12,516 nucleotides of DNA from CAYSPS01 sp964432975 (lineage in GTDB: Bacteria; Babelota; Babeliae; Babelales; UBA12409). A program made the position numbers and the translations under genes. The stretch spans positions 1 to 12,516 of the forward strand of contig CAYSPS010000023.1 in assembly GCA_964432975.1 (NCBI GenBank), read 5' to 3'. Position 1 is the first letter of the stretch, and each line of letters starts with the position of its first letter. The notes beneath the pieces were generated by a model. The model did not search any database. It was not told the origin of the DNA and saw only the letters and a list, made by a program, of their open reading frames with translations. This document shows, piece by piece, positions 1 to 6,821 of the stretch.

Positions 1-13
1 TTTTGTTTTTCAT
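1..13 (-). CDS. Possible 5' end of a third secreted-protein gene, cut by the window edge
   Basis: An ATG on the minus strand at 13 begins Met-Lys-Asn-Lys and runs off the window. It lies 27 bp after the stop of the neighbouring WD40 gene, almost the same spacing as the 26 bp between the two WD40 genes. An AGG sits about 9 bases upstream. A Met-Lys-Asn/Lys start fits a signal peptide like those of the two upstream genes. Only four codons are visible, so identity is inference from position and spacing. Confidence 0.3.
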
Positions 14-40
14 GTTAGGAAGCCTATATTTCTTATTTAT

Positions 41-1477
41 TTATGCAACAACGCCGCGGAGCATTGCATCAATGCGTGCGACGATTTCTGGTAAAACCGC
101 ATCTGCTGGGAACGTGTCACGCAATTGCGCAAGTGCCGTGCGCTGTTCTTCGCTGCAAATTTCTGGTGCACGCAGTGCTTTAAGCACAAGAAGCTGATGT
201 TCTAGCATCATCGGTGTGGGGTGCCAGAGTCTGACGGTCGTGTCCCGAGAACCGCTTGCGAGAATTTTGCCATCTGGGCTAAACGCGACGCAACGTACGT
301 CACGTGTATGCCCACGCAGTATGGCGCATTTTGTGCCACTTTCAACATTCCAGAGTCTGAGAGTATTAACTGAACCACTTGCAAGAGTTTTGCCATCTGG
401 ACTAAAGGCGAGACACCATACACTGTTCATATGCTCAGACGTGGCACGTTCTGGGCGAGTTGCAACATTCCAAAGTCTGACAGTATGATCAGCTGAACCA
501 CTTGCAAGAATTTGGCCATCTGGGCTAAATGCAACAGCCCAGACCCAACCTGTATGCTGCAATTGGCGTGAATTGCCAGTCTCAATATCCCAGAGTCTGA
601 TGGTATTATCGACTGAACCGCTTGCAAGTGTTTTGCCGTCTGGACTAAATGCTATACAACGTACGCCACGTGTATGTCCATGCAGTATGGCACGTTCTGT
701 GCCAGTCTCAATATCCCAGAGTCTGATGGTATTATTCTCTGAACCGCTTGCAAGAGTTTTGCCATCTGGGCTAAAGGTAATACAGTTTACCCAATCCGTA
801 TGCCCAGACAGTGTGGCGAGTGCCATGCGAGTTGCAACATTCCAAAGTCTGACAGTATCATCAGCTGAACCGCTTGCAAGAGTTTTGCCATCTGGACTAA
901 AGGCAACACAGTTTACCCAACCTTCATGCTCAGATAATTGGTCTTGTTGTATAGTTGCGTAATTCCATATAGTGGACAAATCTTTTGGCAATATGTGTGC
1001 AAGCGGAGGAACGTTTCCATTAAATTGAGTTAAAAATTCTTTGCTTTCAAGCACATGCGCATACAATGCACGTGCATCTTCTTTGCCATGTTCAAAAATT
1101 CCTTCGCACAATAGATAATTGTACAAATAACACAACTCAAATTGTGTTTGTACTGGCAGGCGCAGAGCCGCTGATAAACGTGTATTAGGCGGATAATCGC
1201 GAATGAGGGTTAAAAGTGTGTTCAAAGTTTGTGCGCTGACATCAACCTTTGTAACTTCTTTTTTTTCGAACTTTTTCGCTGTCGTGAAAAAACCTGATTT
1301 CAGCTCATTAACTTCTTGTGCGTTAAACTCAATAAGCACGGAGTCTGCGGTCAAAAACCAAACCGTTTGTTCGGTGAAAAAATTTGCCGGTTCATCAGCT
1401 GGTCCAGCTGCGCAGGCGTGTATCTTGGGCACCATCAAACTGAGTAAGCTGAGTGAAAGTAAAAGTAATTTTTTCAT
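41..1477 (-). CDS. Secreted Skp1/BTB-like + WD40 repeat protein (six visible blades)
   Basis: A 478-residue exported repeat protein. Residues 1-22 form a signal peptide (KK, a leucine/serine-rich core, then ACA/AG, a plausible signal peptidase I site; the Cys lacks a standard lipobox). Residues ~38-95 resemble a Skp1/BTB-type fold: a strand-turn motif (VWFLTADSVLIEF), then VDV-SAQTL and a helix. A Cys-containing helical linker (~96-180) follows. Residues ~183-422 hold six WD40 units of 40-42 residues with the core AFSPDGKTLASGS and T(V/I)RLW. Two units are imperfect: unit 4 has lost the Gly of the usual GHT, and unit 5 reads SGSVNTLRLW, one residue short. Residues ~423-478 are a helical tail ending VARIDAML, shared with the upstream paralogue. 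The start has a clear GAGG seven bases upstream. The likely role is a protein-binding scaffold outside the cytoplasm, possibly facing a host; the function is not shown. Most WD40 propellers have seven blades, so a blade may have been lost. Confidence 0.85.
   Translation of the reverse strand: MKKLLLLSLSLLSLMVPKIHACAAGPADEPANFFTEQTVWFLTADSVLIEFNAQEVNELKSGFFTTAKKFEKKEVTKVDVSAQTLNTLLTLIRDYPPNTRLSAALRLPVQTQFELCYLYNYLLCEGIFEHGKEDARALYAHVLESKEFLTQFNGNVPPLAHILPKDLSTIWNYATIQQDQLSEHEGWVNCVAFSPDGKTLASGSADDTVRLWNVATRMALATLSGHTDWVNCITFSPDGKTLASGSENNTIRLWDIETGTERAILHGHTRGVRCIAFSPDGKTLASGSVDNTIRLWDIETGNSRQLQHTGWVWAVAFSPDGQILASGSADHTVRLWNVATRPERATSEHMNSVWCLAFSPDGKTLASGSVNTLRLWNVESGTKCAILRGHTRDVRCVAFSPDGKILASGSRDTTVRLWHPTPMMLEHQLLVLKALRAPEICSEEQRTALAQLRDTFPADAVLPEIVARIDAMLRGVVA
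212..931 (-). repeat. In-frame tandem repeat encoding six WD40 blades
   Basis: The octamer cttgcaag (or a one-base variant) recurs on the plus strand at 255, 378, 501, 621, 747 and 873. The steps are 123, 123, 120, 126 and 126 bp, all multiples of three. Each unit encodes one WD40 blade. The DNA is conserved across units far beyond what the fold needs, which suggests recent duplication or repeated homogenisation between units. Confidence 0.9.
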
Positions 1478-1503
1478 GATAACCTCATTTTTAAATTAGT
1501 TTT

Positions 1504-3111
1504 TTATTGCAGCGAGCAACGGTCGTTCTTGCGTAGCATTTGATCTTCGCGGAGCATTGCGTCAATACGTGCAACAACTTCTGGTAAAACCGCATCCGCT
1601 GGTAATGTTTCACGTAATTGAACAAGTGCCGTGCGTTGTTCTTCGCTTGATATTCCTGGTGCGTGTATTGTTTTAAGCACAAGAAGCTGATGTTCTGGTG
1701 TTAATTGTGTTGGTTGCCAGAGTCTGACGGTTTTATCATCTGAGCAACTTGCAAGGGTTTTGCCATCTGGGCTAAATGCGGTACATCGTATCACCATTGT
1801 ATGCCCAGGCAATTGGCGTGAATTGCTAGTTCTAACATCCCAAAGCCTGACAGTTTTGTCCCCTGAACAGCTTGCAAGTATTTTGCCATCTGGGCTAAAT
1901 GCGACGCACCATACATAATCTGTATGCCCAAACAGTATGGCGTGTTTTGTGCCAGTGCCAACGTTCCAGAGCCTAACAGTATGATCTCCTGAACAGCTTG
2001 CAAGAGTTTTGCCATCTGGGTTGAAGGCAACCCAGCTTACGAAAGTAGTATGCCCAGACAACTGTCGGGACTTGCCAGTTTCAATATTCCAGAGCCTGAT
2101 GGTAGGATCCTCTGTACCGCTTGCAAGTATTTTGCCATTTGGGCTAAATGCTATACACCATACATCGTCCGTATGCCCAAGCAATTGACGAGAATTGCCT
2201 GTTTCAACATTCCAGAGCCAGATGATTTGATCCCTTGACCCGCTTGCAAGAGTTTTACCATTTGGGCTAAATGCGATACAAGTTACCCGATCTGTAGGCC
2301 CAGACAGTGTGGCGCGTTCTGTGCTAGTTGCAACATCCCAGAGCCTGACGGTCTTATCAGCTGAACCGCTTGCAAGAGTTTTGCCATCTGGACTAAAAGC
2401 GATACAGCCTACACCATCTGTATGCCCAGACAGTGTAGTGCGTTGGGCGCCAGTTTCAACATCCCAAAGTCTGACGGTCTTATCCTCTGACCCGCTTGCA
2501 AGTGTTTTGCCATCTGGGCTAAATGCAATACAGAATACAAAACTTGTGTGTCCAGAGAATTGGCATGACTTTATAGTTGCGTAGTAATTCCACGGCAAAA
2601 TAAATTTAGGCTTTATTGATTCGAGTGGTGGAATTTTGCCATCAAACTCAGCCAGGAAATCTTTACTTTCAAGCACATTGGCATAGAGTGCGCGTGCATC
2701 TTCGCACCCGTGTTCAAAAACGCCATCGCACATCAAAAACTCATACAAGTAACACAACTCAAATTGTGTTTTTACTGGCAAGCGCAGAGCTACTGATAAA
2801 CGTGCATAAGATGGGTGGTCGTGAACGAGCTTCAAGAGCTCGCGCACAGTTTGTGCGCTGACATCGACTGGCACTGCTTCGATTGAAGCTGTTGCGCGCA
2901 AGTGATTAAATCTTGCTCTGCTACTGAGAAATTGTGATTTGAGTTCTGCTGTGTCCAATGCGCTTAATTCTACGCTTACACCATCGTTTGATATCAGCGT
3001 AACCGGTTCATTGTGAACCGGTTCATCAGCTGGCCCAGCTGCGCAGGCGCGTGACAACTTGGGCGCCAGTAAGCTGAGTACGCTGAGTGAAAGTAAAAGT
3101 ATTTTTTTCAC
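1504..3111 (-). CDS. Secreted Skp1/BTB-like + seven-bladed WD40 protein
   Basis: A 535-residue paralogue of the gene at 41-1477, lying 26 bp upstream of it on the same strand and probably its operon leader. It uses a GTG start with GGGG about six bases upstream. Residues 1-24 form a signal peptide ending in the same ACAAGPADEP stretch. Residues ~36-98 carry VTLISNDGVSVEL and, after a variable loop, VPVDVSAQTVRELL. Both recall the first strand and the third strand/helix of Skp1 (IKL-SSDG and VPL-NV). Residues ~105-180 are a conserved helical linker with four Cys. Residues ~186-468 hold seven WD40 units, enough for a complete propeller. Residues ~469-535 are a helical tail, longer than in the paralogue by MLRKNDRCSLQ. 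The likely role is an exported binding scaffold. The Skp1-like reading is by eye and is the less certain part; the WD40 part is certain. Confidence 0.87.
   Translation of the reverse strand: MKKILLLSLSVLSLLAPKLSRACAAGPADEPVHNEPVTLISNDGVSVELSALDTAELKSQFLSSRARFNHLRATASIEAVPVDVSAQTVRELLKLVHDHPSYARLSVALRLPVKTQFELCYLYEFLMCDGVFEHGCEDARALYANVLESKDFLAEFDGKIPPLESIKPKFILPWNYYATIKSCQFSGHTSFVFCIAFSPDGKTLASGSEDKTVRLWDVETGAQRTTLSGHTDGVGCIAFSPDGKTLASGSADKTVRLWDVATSTERATLSGPTDRVTCIAFSPNGKTLASGSRDQIIWLWNVETGNSRQLLGHTDDVWCIAFSPNGKILASGTEDPTIRLWNIETGKSRQLSGHTTFVSWVAFNPDGKTLASCSGDHTVRLWNVGTGTKHAILFGHTDYVWCVAFSPDGKILASCSGDKTVRLWDVRTSNSRQLPGHTMVIRCTAFSPDGKTLASCSDDKTVRLWQPTQLTPEHQLLVLKTIHAPGISSEEQRTALVQLRETLPADAVLPEVVARIDAMLREDQMLRKNDRCSLQ
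1708..2556 (-). repeat. In-frame tandem repeat encoding seven WD40 blades
   Basis: The octamer cttgcaag occurs on the plus strand at 1748, 1871, 1997, 2120, 2243, 2369 and 2495, in steps of 123 or 126 bp. The 123-bp units encode blades ending in SRQL, and the 126-bp units encode blades ending in (A/T)TL or AIL. Both blade types also occur in the neighbouring gene. The unit mixture suggests shuffling within and between the two genes. Confidence 0.9.
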
Positions 3112-3150
3112 GATAACCCCATTTTAAAACAAACTAAATTAATAATAGAA

Positions 3151-3178
3151 ATTATACCATATTAAGAAAAAATTGCAA
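3151..3178 (-). promoter_or_regulatory. Promoter of the WD40 operon
   Basis: On the minus strand a perfect TATAAT (3156-3151) lies 16 bp downstream of TTGCAA (3178-3173), which matches four of six -35 consensus bases. It is about 40 bp upstream of the GTG start at 3111. The TTGCAA is palindromic and can also serve the rightward ssb promoter. Confidence 0.55.
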
Positions 3179-3205
3179 GAGAACTTGATGTTTTTATGCT
3201 ATTAT
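3173..3205 (+). promoter_or_regulatory. Promoter region of ssb
   Basis: Two overlapping readings exist. TTGCAA (3173-3178) followed after 16 bp by TATGCT (3195-3200) is one. An extended -10, TG-C-TATTAT (3197-3205), is the other. Either puts the transcript start roughly 40-50 bp before the ssb ATG at 3256. This is motif reading only. Confidence 0.4.
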
Positions 3206-3255
3206 TAAGAGCGTTGCTTCATTATTTTTTTAATAAAATTATTAAGGAATAGCCT

Positions 3256-3825
3256 ATGGCCGGCTTTAATCGTGTGATTATCATGGGAAACCTTACTCGT
3301 GACCCTGACTACAAACAGCTTAATTCAGGACAGGCAGTTTGCCGTCTTGGATTGGCTGCAAATCGTCAATATCGTAACAAGCAAACTGGCGATATGGTGC
3401 AAGAAGTGTGCTTTGTTGATGTTGATGTGTGGGGTCCGCAAGCTGAAAGTTGTCGTCAGTATTTGGCAAAAGGGCGTCCGGTATTAGTTGAAGGGCGTTT
3501 AAAGTTAGATACGTGGCAAGATAATGATGGCAAAAATCGTAGTAAACACTCGATTGTTGCAGATCGTGTTGTGTTTATGTCATCAGCAAGTGCAGCTGAG
3601 TCAGTTGATACAAATCTGCAAGAAACGCGTATGCAATCACAAGATGATTTACTTGAACGCGTTAAAACACTCGCTGCACAAAATGCTCCTGAAGTTGATA
3701 GCTTTACCGGTGCACATAAAGAACCGGTAAAAGAAAAATCGAAGAAGAAAAAAGCCGAAACTTCATCAACAACGGGCGAAGTTGATATTGTTGATGAGCC
3801 GCCGTTTCAAGAATTGCCATTTTAA
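3256..3825 (+). CDS. ssb: Single-stranded DNA-binding protein
   Basis: SSB coats single-stranded DNA in replication, recombination and repair and recruits partner proteins through its C-terminal tip. Residues ~1-112 form the OB-fold domain: the start MAGFNRVIIMGNLTRDPD, then CFVDVDVWG, then YLAKGRPVLVEGRLKLDTW are typical of bacterial SSB. Residues ~113-175 are a low-complexity linker with a Lys-rich patch (KEKSKKKKAE). The end is DEPPFQELPF, an acidic tip finishing in Pro-Phe as in other SSBs, with an extra PPF just before it. The length of 189 residues is normal. AAGGA sits seven bases before the ATG. It is transcribed away from the WD40 operon and converges on the next gene with a gap of only four bases. 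Confidence 0.97.
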   Translation: MAGFNRVIIMGNLTRDPDYKQLNSGQAVCRLGLAANRQYRNKQTGDMVQEVCFVDVDVWGPQAESCRQYLAKGRPVLVEGRLKLDTWQDNDGKNRSKHSIVADRVVFMSSASAAESVDTNLQETRMQSQDDLLERVKTLAAQNAPEVDSFTGAHKEPVKEKSKKKKAETSSTTGEVDIVDEPPFQELPF

Positions 3826-3829
3826 GTTT

Positions 3830-5053
3830 CTACAAATCCCACGCGATAATTGTGCCAAATAAACTCGTATTAAATGTGCGTTTGCCATTAAATACGTGAT
3901 CAATGGTCATGGCAACATGTGGCGCATGTGGGTGTTTGAATGTTGCAAAATCGCATTCAAGCACAAAATGAAATGTGTTCATTCTCCATGACCACCATTG
4001 AGGATCGGTATTTTGGCACACGTTCGTTGCACCTTGGTGTGTATGTGAAAAACCAAAAGTAAATGACAGGCCATATGCTAAATGATCAAATTTGAAAAAT
4101 TCACCAATGCGCCATTGCAACCCAGGACTGACAGTTGCGCACATACGCGCAAGTTTAATCCAGCCAGATTGTTCATAGGCAGTTTTTATTGCAATTACGC
4201 GTTGTGTTGATAAAAACTGTAGCACGCCAACCTGCAACCCAACAGTTAGCCAGTCAAGCGCGCCGAGAGCTCCTGTTGCGCATAATGAAATTCCTTTGTG
4301 GCCATTACTGCCCCGAGGTAACATAAATGGACACTGTGCTGGTGCACAGGGCGCCGTGGGTAGTTGTAGGCCGAGCGTAAGTGTTCCATCCAGAAAATCG
4401 AGCACATCCATGTCTTCATAATTAATTGTCCAGCCGCCAAAAAGCATGATGTCACCAAGACCACCAGAATGCAGTGCGCGTGGGTAAATGCCATAGCGAC
4501 AAAGATTTTGGTCAAATCTGCCAAAGAATTGCTGCCAATCGGACAGAGAAAGATTGGCGCCAACACTTGATGGATCGGTTAAATCAATTGCCATCACATT
4601 GCGCATTGAAATTTTTTTAATAGGTATGCATGTGCCAACAAAAAAGCCGTGAGAGAAATTTTGTACAAACGTTGGGAAGAATTCTACCAAAGAGCATTTG
4701 CCTTCAAATCCAAGCCGACCAAAGAGATTTGATGCTGGGGTGTTTTGCCATAAATTATTGAGATAGCCATGGGGCGCGCATTGTAAAATGCAGGCCGGCA
4801 CATTTTTTGCAATTGCGTGCATATTTTGCAGCCCATAGATATCTATGGGGCGTGTATCACAGCCAACGTCAGTATATCCTCTGGTTGCATGGCCACCGCG
4901 TAAACGCACATCAAGAGTTGTGAGCCATTTTTTTGCAAATCGTGGTTCCCCAAAAAATGGTTCAGGCATATAAAAGTAAGCTGGATAATACCAATAAGCG
5001 TATAAATTTGTTGAAAGACTCAGAATTAAAAAAATAGTTCTGAACCGCACCAT
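3830..5053 (-). CDS. Putative cysteine-rich outer-membrane (beta-barrel-type) protein
   Basis: I do not recognise a named family. The 407-residue protein begins with a signal peptide (MVRFRTIFLILSLSTNLYA) followed by an aromatic YWYYPAYFYMP segment. The rest is rich in Gly, Phe, Trp and alternating hydrophobic/polar stretches, such as LTLGLQLPT, LTVGLQVGVLQF and YGLSFTFGFSH. It ends in a short hydrophobic strand, FGTIIAWDL. This is the look of an outer-membrane barrel, although the last residue is Leu rather than Phe. About 12 cysteines are spread through the mature part, unusual for a barrel. GAGGAA lies just upstream of the ATG. It diverges from grpE over 80 bp. Alternatives are a periplasmic or surface protein. 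The outer-membrane location is inference. Confidence 0.6.
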   Translation of the reverse strand: MVRFRTIFLILSLSTNLYAYWYYPAYFYMPEPFFGEPRFAKKWLTTLDVRLRGGHATRGYTDVGCDTRPIDIYGLQNMHAIAKNVPACILQCAPHGYLNNLWQNTPASNLFGRLGFEGKCSLVEFFPTFVQNFSHGFFVGTCIPIKKISMRNVMAIDLTDPSSVGANLSLSDWQQFFGRFDQNLCRYGIYPRALHSGGLGDIMLFGGWTINYEDMDVLDFLDGTLTLGLQLPTAPCAPAQCPFMLPRGSNGHKGISLCATGALGALDWLTVGLQVGVLQFLSTQRVIAIKTAYEQSGWIKLARMCATVSPGLQWRIGEFFKFDHLAYGLSFTFGFSHTHQGATNVCQNTDPQWWSWRMNTFHFVLECDFATFKHPHAPHVAMTIDHVFNGKRTFNTSLFGTIIAWDL

Positions 5054-5133
5054 AAATTTCCTCGCTCATTGCTGACGGCCATCGTTTATGGTAATCTAAA
5101 AGTAGTAATCATTCTAAATACTAGTGTACTGTT

Positions 5134-5688
5134 ATGAAACACCATCATTCATGCGAACATCAGCCTAGCAATAACCAAACAACCTCTCAAGAAAAAGTGG
5201 CAAGTGAACCTGTTGAAACAGCTTCTTCGACAGATAACCAATTGATCAGTTGCCAGTCTGATCTTAAAGAACTGCATGAAAAGTTTTTACGTGTGAATGC
5301 TGATTTGCACAATTTTAAAAATCGTATGGCACGCGAAAAAGCTTCTTGGATTCAAGATGCGAACATACAGATGCTAAAAGACTTGCTGCCTGTCGTCGAT
5401 AACTTTGAGCGTGCTTTTGTGACAGCAGATGGCCAACAGCTTGAAACAGCAGACAAAAAGTGGCTGGACGGTTTGCATCTAACGTATAAAGAGCTTACTA
5501 AATTTTTGTACGACAAAGGTGTGCGTGAAATTGATTGTTCAACAAGTTTTGATCCACAGGTGCATGAAGCTATAGCCCATGTTGCTGTTCCAAATAAAGC
5601 CGCAGGCGATATTATTGAGGTTCATCAAAAAGGTTACATGCTCAATGATATTGTTATTCGTCCAGCACAAGTAAGTGTCGCAAAATAA
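5134..5688 (+). CDS. grpE: GrpE, nucleotide exchange factor for DnaK
   Basis: GrpE releases ADP from the Hsp70 chaperone DnaK and works in the cytoplasm with DnaK and DnaJ. Residues ~35-95 form the long dimerising helix, with RVNADLHNFKNRMAREK and LLPVVDNFERAF, both typical of the family. Residues ~110-184 form the beta-wing domain, with FDPQVHEAIAHV and the near-invariant end GYMLNDIVIRPAQVSVAK. The 184-residue length is normal. The N-terminus is poorly conserved and starts with a His-rich MKHHHSCEH. No clear ribosome binding site precedes the ATG at 5134. dnaK and dnaJ are not adjacent. A TTATGGTAATCT stretch at 5086-5097 is the only promoter-like sequence upstream and is weak. It converges on the next gene with a 13-bp gap. 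Confidence 0.96.
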   Translation: MKHHHSCEHQPSNNQTTSQEKVASEPVETASSTDNQLISCQSDLKELHEKFLRVNADLHNFKNRMAREKASWIQDANIQMLKDLLPVVDNFERAFVTADGQQLETADKKWLDGLHLTYKELTKFLYDKGVREIDCSTSFDPQVHEAIAHVAVPNKAAGDIIEVHQKGYMLNDIVIRPAQVSVAK

Positions 5689-5701
5689 CTGTCCGGCGGT
5701 T

Positions 5702-6760
5702 TTATCGCACAATTCCCAAAATAATTTCAATAGCTATAAGCGCAATAATAAGGACTTCCAAAATTTCAGCACGTATGGTTTCAAGACGATGATAATAAAC
5801 CGCGTTGATGCCAGTGATAATATCTAATTTATTATCAATTGCGCGCTTCCAGCCTTTCAAATCAAGTTTTTCGCCAAGTAAGTTATAAAGTTCAGTTAAA
5901 TATGGGTCATTGGCTGTTTTGATACTATTTTGCAATTGTTCGGTTATGACCGAAATATCAACCTTGAGTCGGCCAAGTTCGGCAACTGGGTTGCGTGGTA
6001 GTCCGATAACGGGGAAAAGCTGTCGTTTTGGTATGCTCATTTCTTTGCGTTCATATAATTGATTTAAGCGGCGTGCAAGTAACTGATCAAAGTACATGAG
6101 CTCAAGTTGTTGAATATTGCCGAATTCAAATAAATCAATAAATTCTGCAAAATCTTCGTCATATACAAACGCTGCCTCAGTGTCGATGATAATAAAGTCA
6201 CCGCGGTAATAACCAAATGCTGAGTCCAAGATATCTTGTTTTTGGTACTCAGCAAGCGTTTCTGTTTCAAAGCGTACCAATTCTGCAATAGTGCCTCCCC
6301 AGCGCTCTTGCAATACTTTATGATCAACTTCAGAGTCGACATCGGGCTGTATGACGGTATAGGTTGTTCGTAGTTGAAAAAATTGTGGTTTAATAACAAA
6401 TGGTTCGATGCGTTTAAAAATAAATTGCGCATCTGCAAGACTGCGTTCTTGATATTCAGCGCCAATTGCTATTACAAGCCCGCGCAAATCTTCTAAAGAT
6501 TGATTGAATGGTACTTTATAGGTGAGCGAAATGGCGCCGAATTCGTAAAGTTTGCTGGTATACAGTGTTGCAATGCGAGTATTCTCTGGCAATTCGACAG
6601 CGACTGGTGCTTTGTACTGTCGAAAATAGCGTGGCACGACGAGCGGTGTGGTGCGAATTGCTTGAGTTGCTTCGAGTTTAACTAAATTAATGTCCTCGCC
6701 AATATCAAATGAACAGAAAATATATAAATTCCCAGAAAATGTAGATTTTGGCATAACCAT
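5702..6760 (-). CDS. DUF155 (RMD1/YagE-like) protein with a C-terminal membrane anchor
   Basis: A 352-residue protein. The second half has the order seen in the DUF155/RMD1 family: an acidic strand region with GDFIIIDTE and FVYDE, a helix (LELMYFDQLLARRLNQLYE), a segment EL-RLKVDISVITE, an LYNLLGEKLDLKGW helix, then LDIITGINAVYYHRLETIRAE running into a single hydrophobic segment (~331-350) at the extreme C-terminus. In eukaryotes, family members are mitochondrial or cell-cortex proteins; the bacterial role is unknown. The N-terminal half is divergent and has no signal peptide, so it is probably cytoplasmic and tail-anchored. Two ATGs (6760 and 6754) share an AAGGGG ribosome site. The first is annotated, but the second has roomier spacing. 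It follows the MutY-like gene by 61 bp and could be co-transcribed with it. Confidence 0.6.
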   Translation of the reverse strand: MVMPKSTFSGNLYIFCSFDIGEDINLVKLEATQAIRTTPLVVPRYFRQYKAPVAVELPENTRIATLYTSKLYEFGAISLTYKVPFNQSLEDLRGLVIAIGAEYQERSLADAQFIFKRIEPFVIKPQFFQLRTTYTVIQPDVDSEVDHKVLQERWGGTIAELVRFETETLAEYQKQDILDSAFGYYRGDFIIIDTEAAFVYDEDFAEFIDLFEFGNIQQLELMYFDQLLARRLNQLYERKEMSIPKRQLFPVIGLPRNPVAELGRLKVDISVITEQLQNSIKTANDPYLTELYNLLGEKLDLKGWKRAIDNKLDIITGINAVYYHRLETIRAEILEVLIIALIAIEIILGIVR

Positions 6761-6821
6761 AACCCCTTCTTACCCTAACGCTATCGCATTGTAGTTAAAT
6801 TGACAACGATTATTCAGTCGA

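Noticed and set aside
216..962. Long plus-strand open frames opposite the WD40 repeats (216-488, 573-962, and 2309-2584 in the second gene)
   Set aside because: They repeat with the WD40 period and are the antisense reading of the blades; no ribosome sites and no known protein character.
212..2556. Regular ~123-126 bp periodicity considered as a CRISPR array or satellite
   Set aside because: The units are in frame inside coding sequence and encode WD40 blades; no short repeat/spacer alternation.
41..3111. Lipoprotein reading of the WD40 proteins (Cys after the signal peptide)
   Set aside because: Residues before the Cys (IHA and SRA) do not fit a normal lipobox; an ACA-type signal peptidase I site explains both.
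3200..3240. Possible small gene between the divergent promoter and ssb
   Set aside because: No start with a ribosome site and no open frame of useful length.
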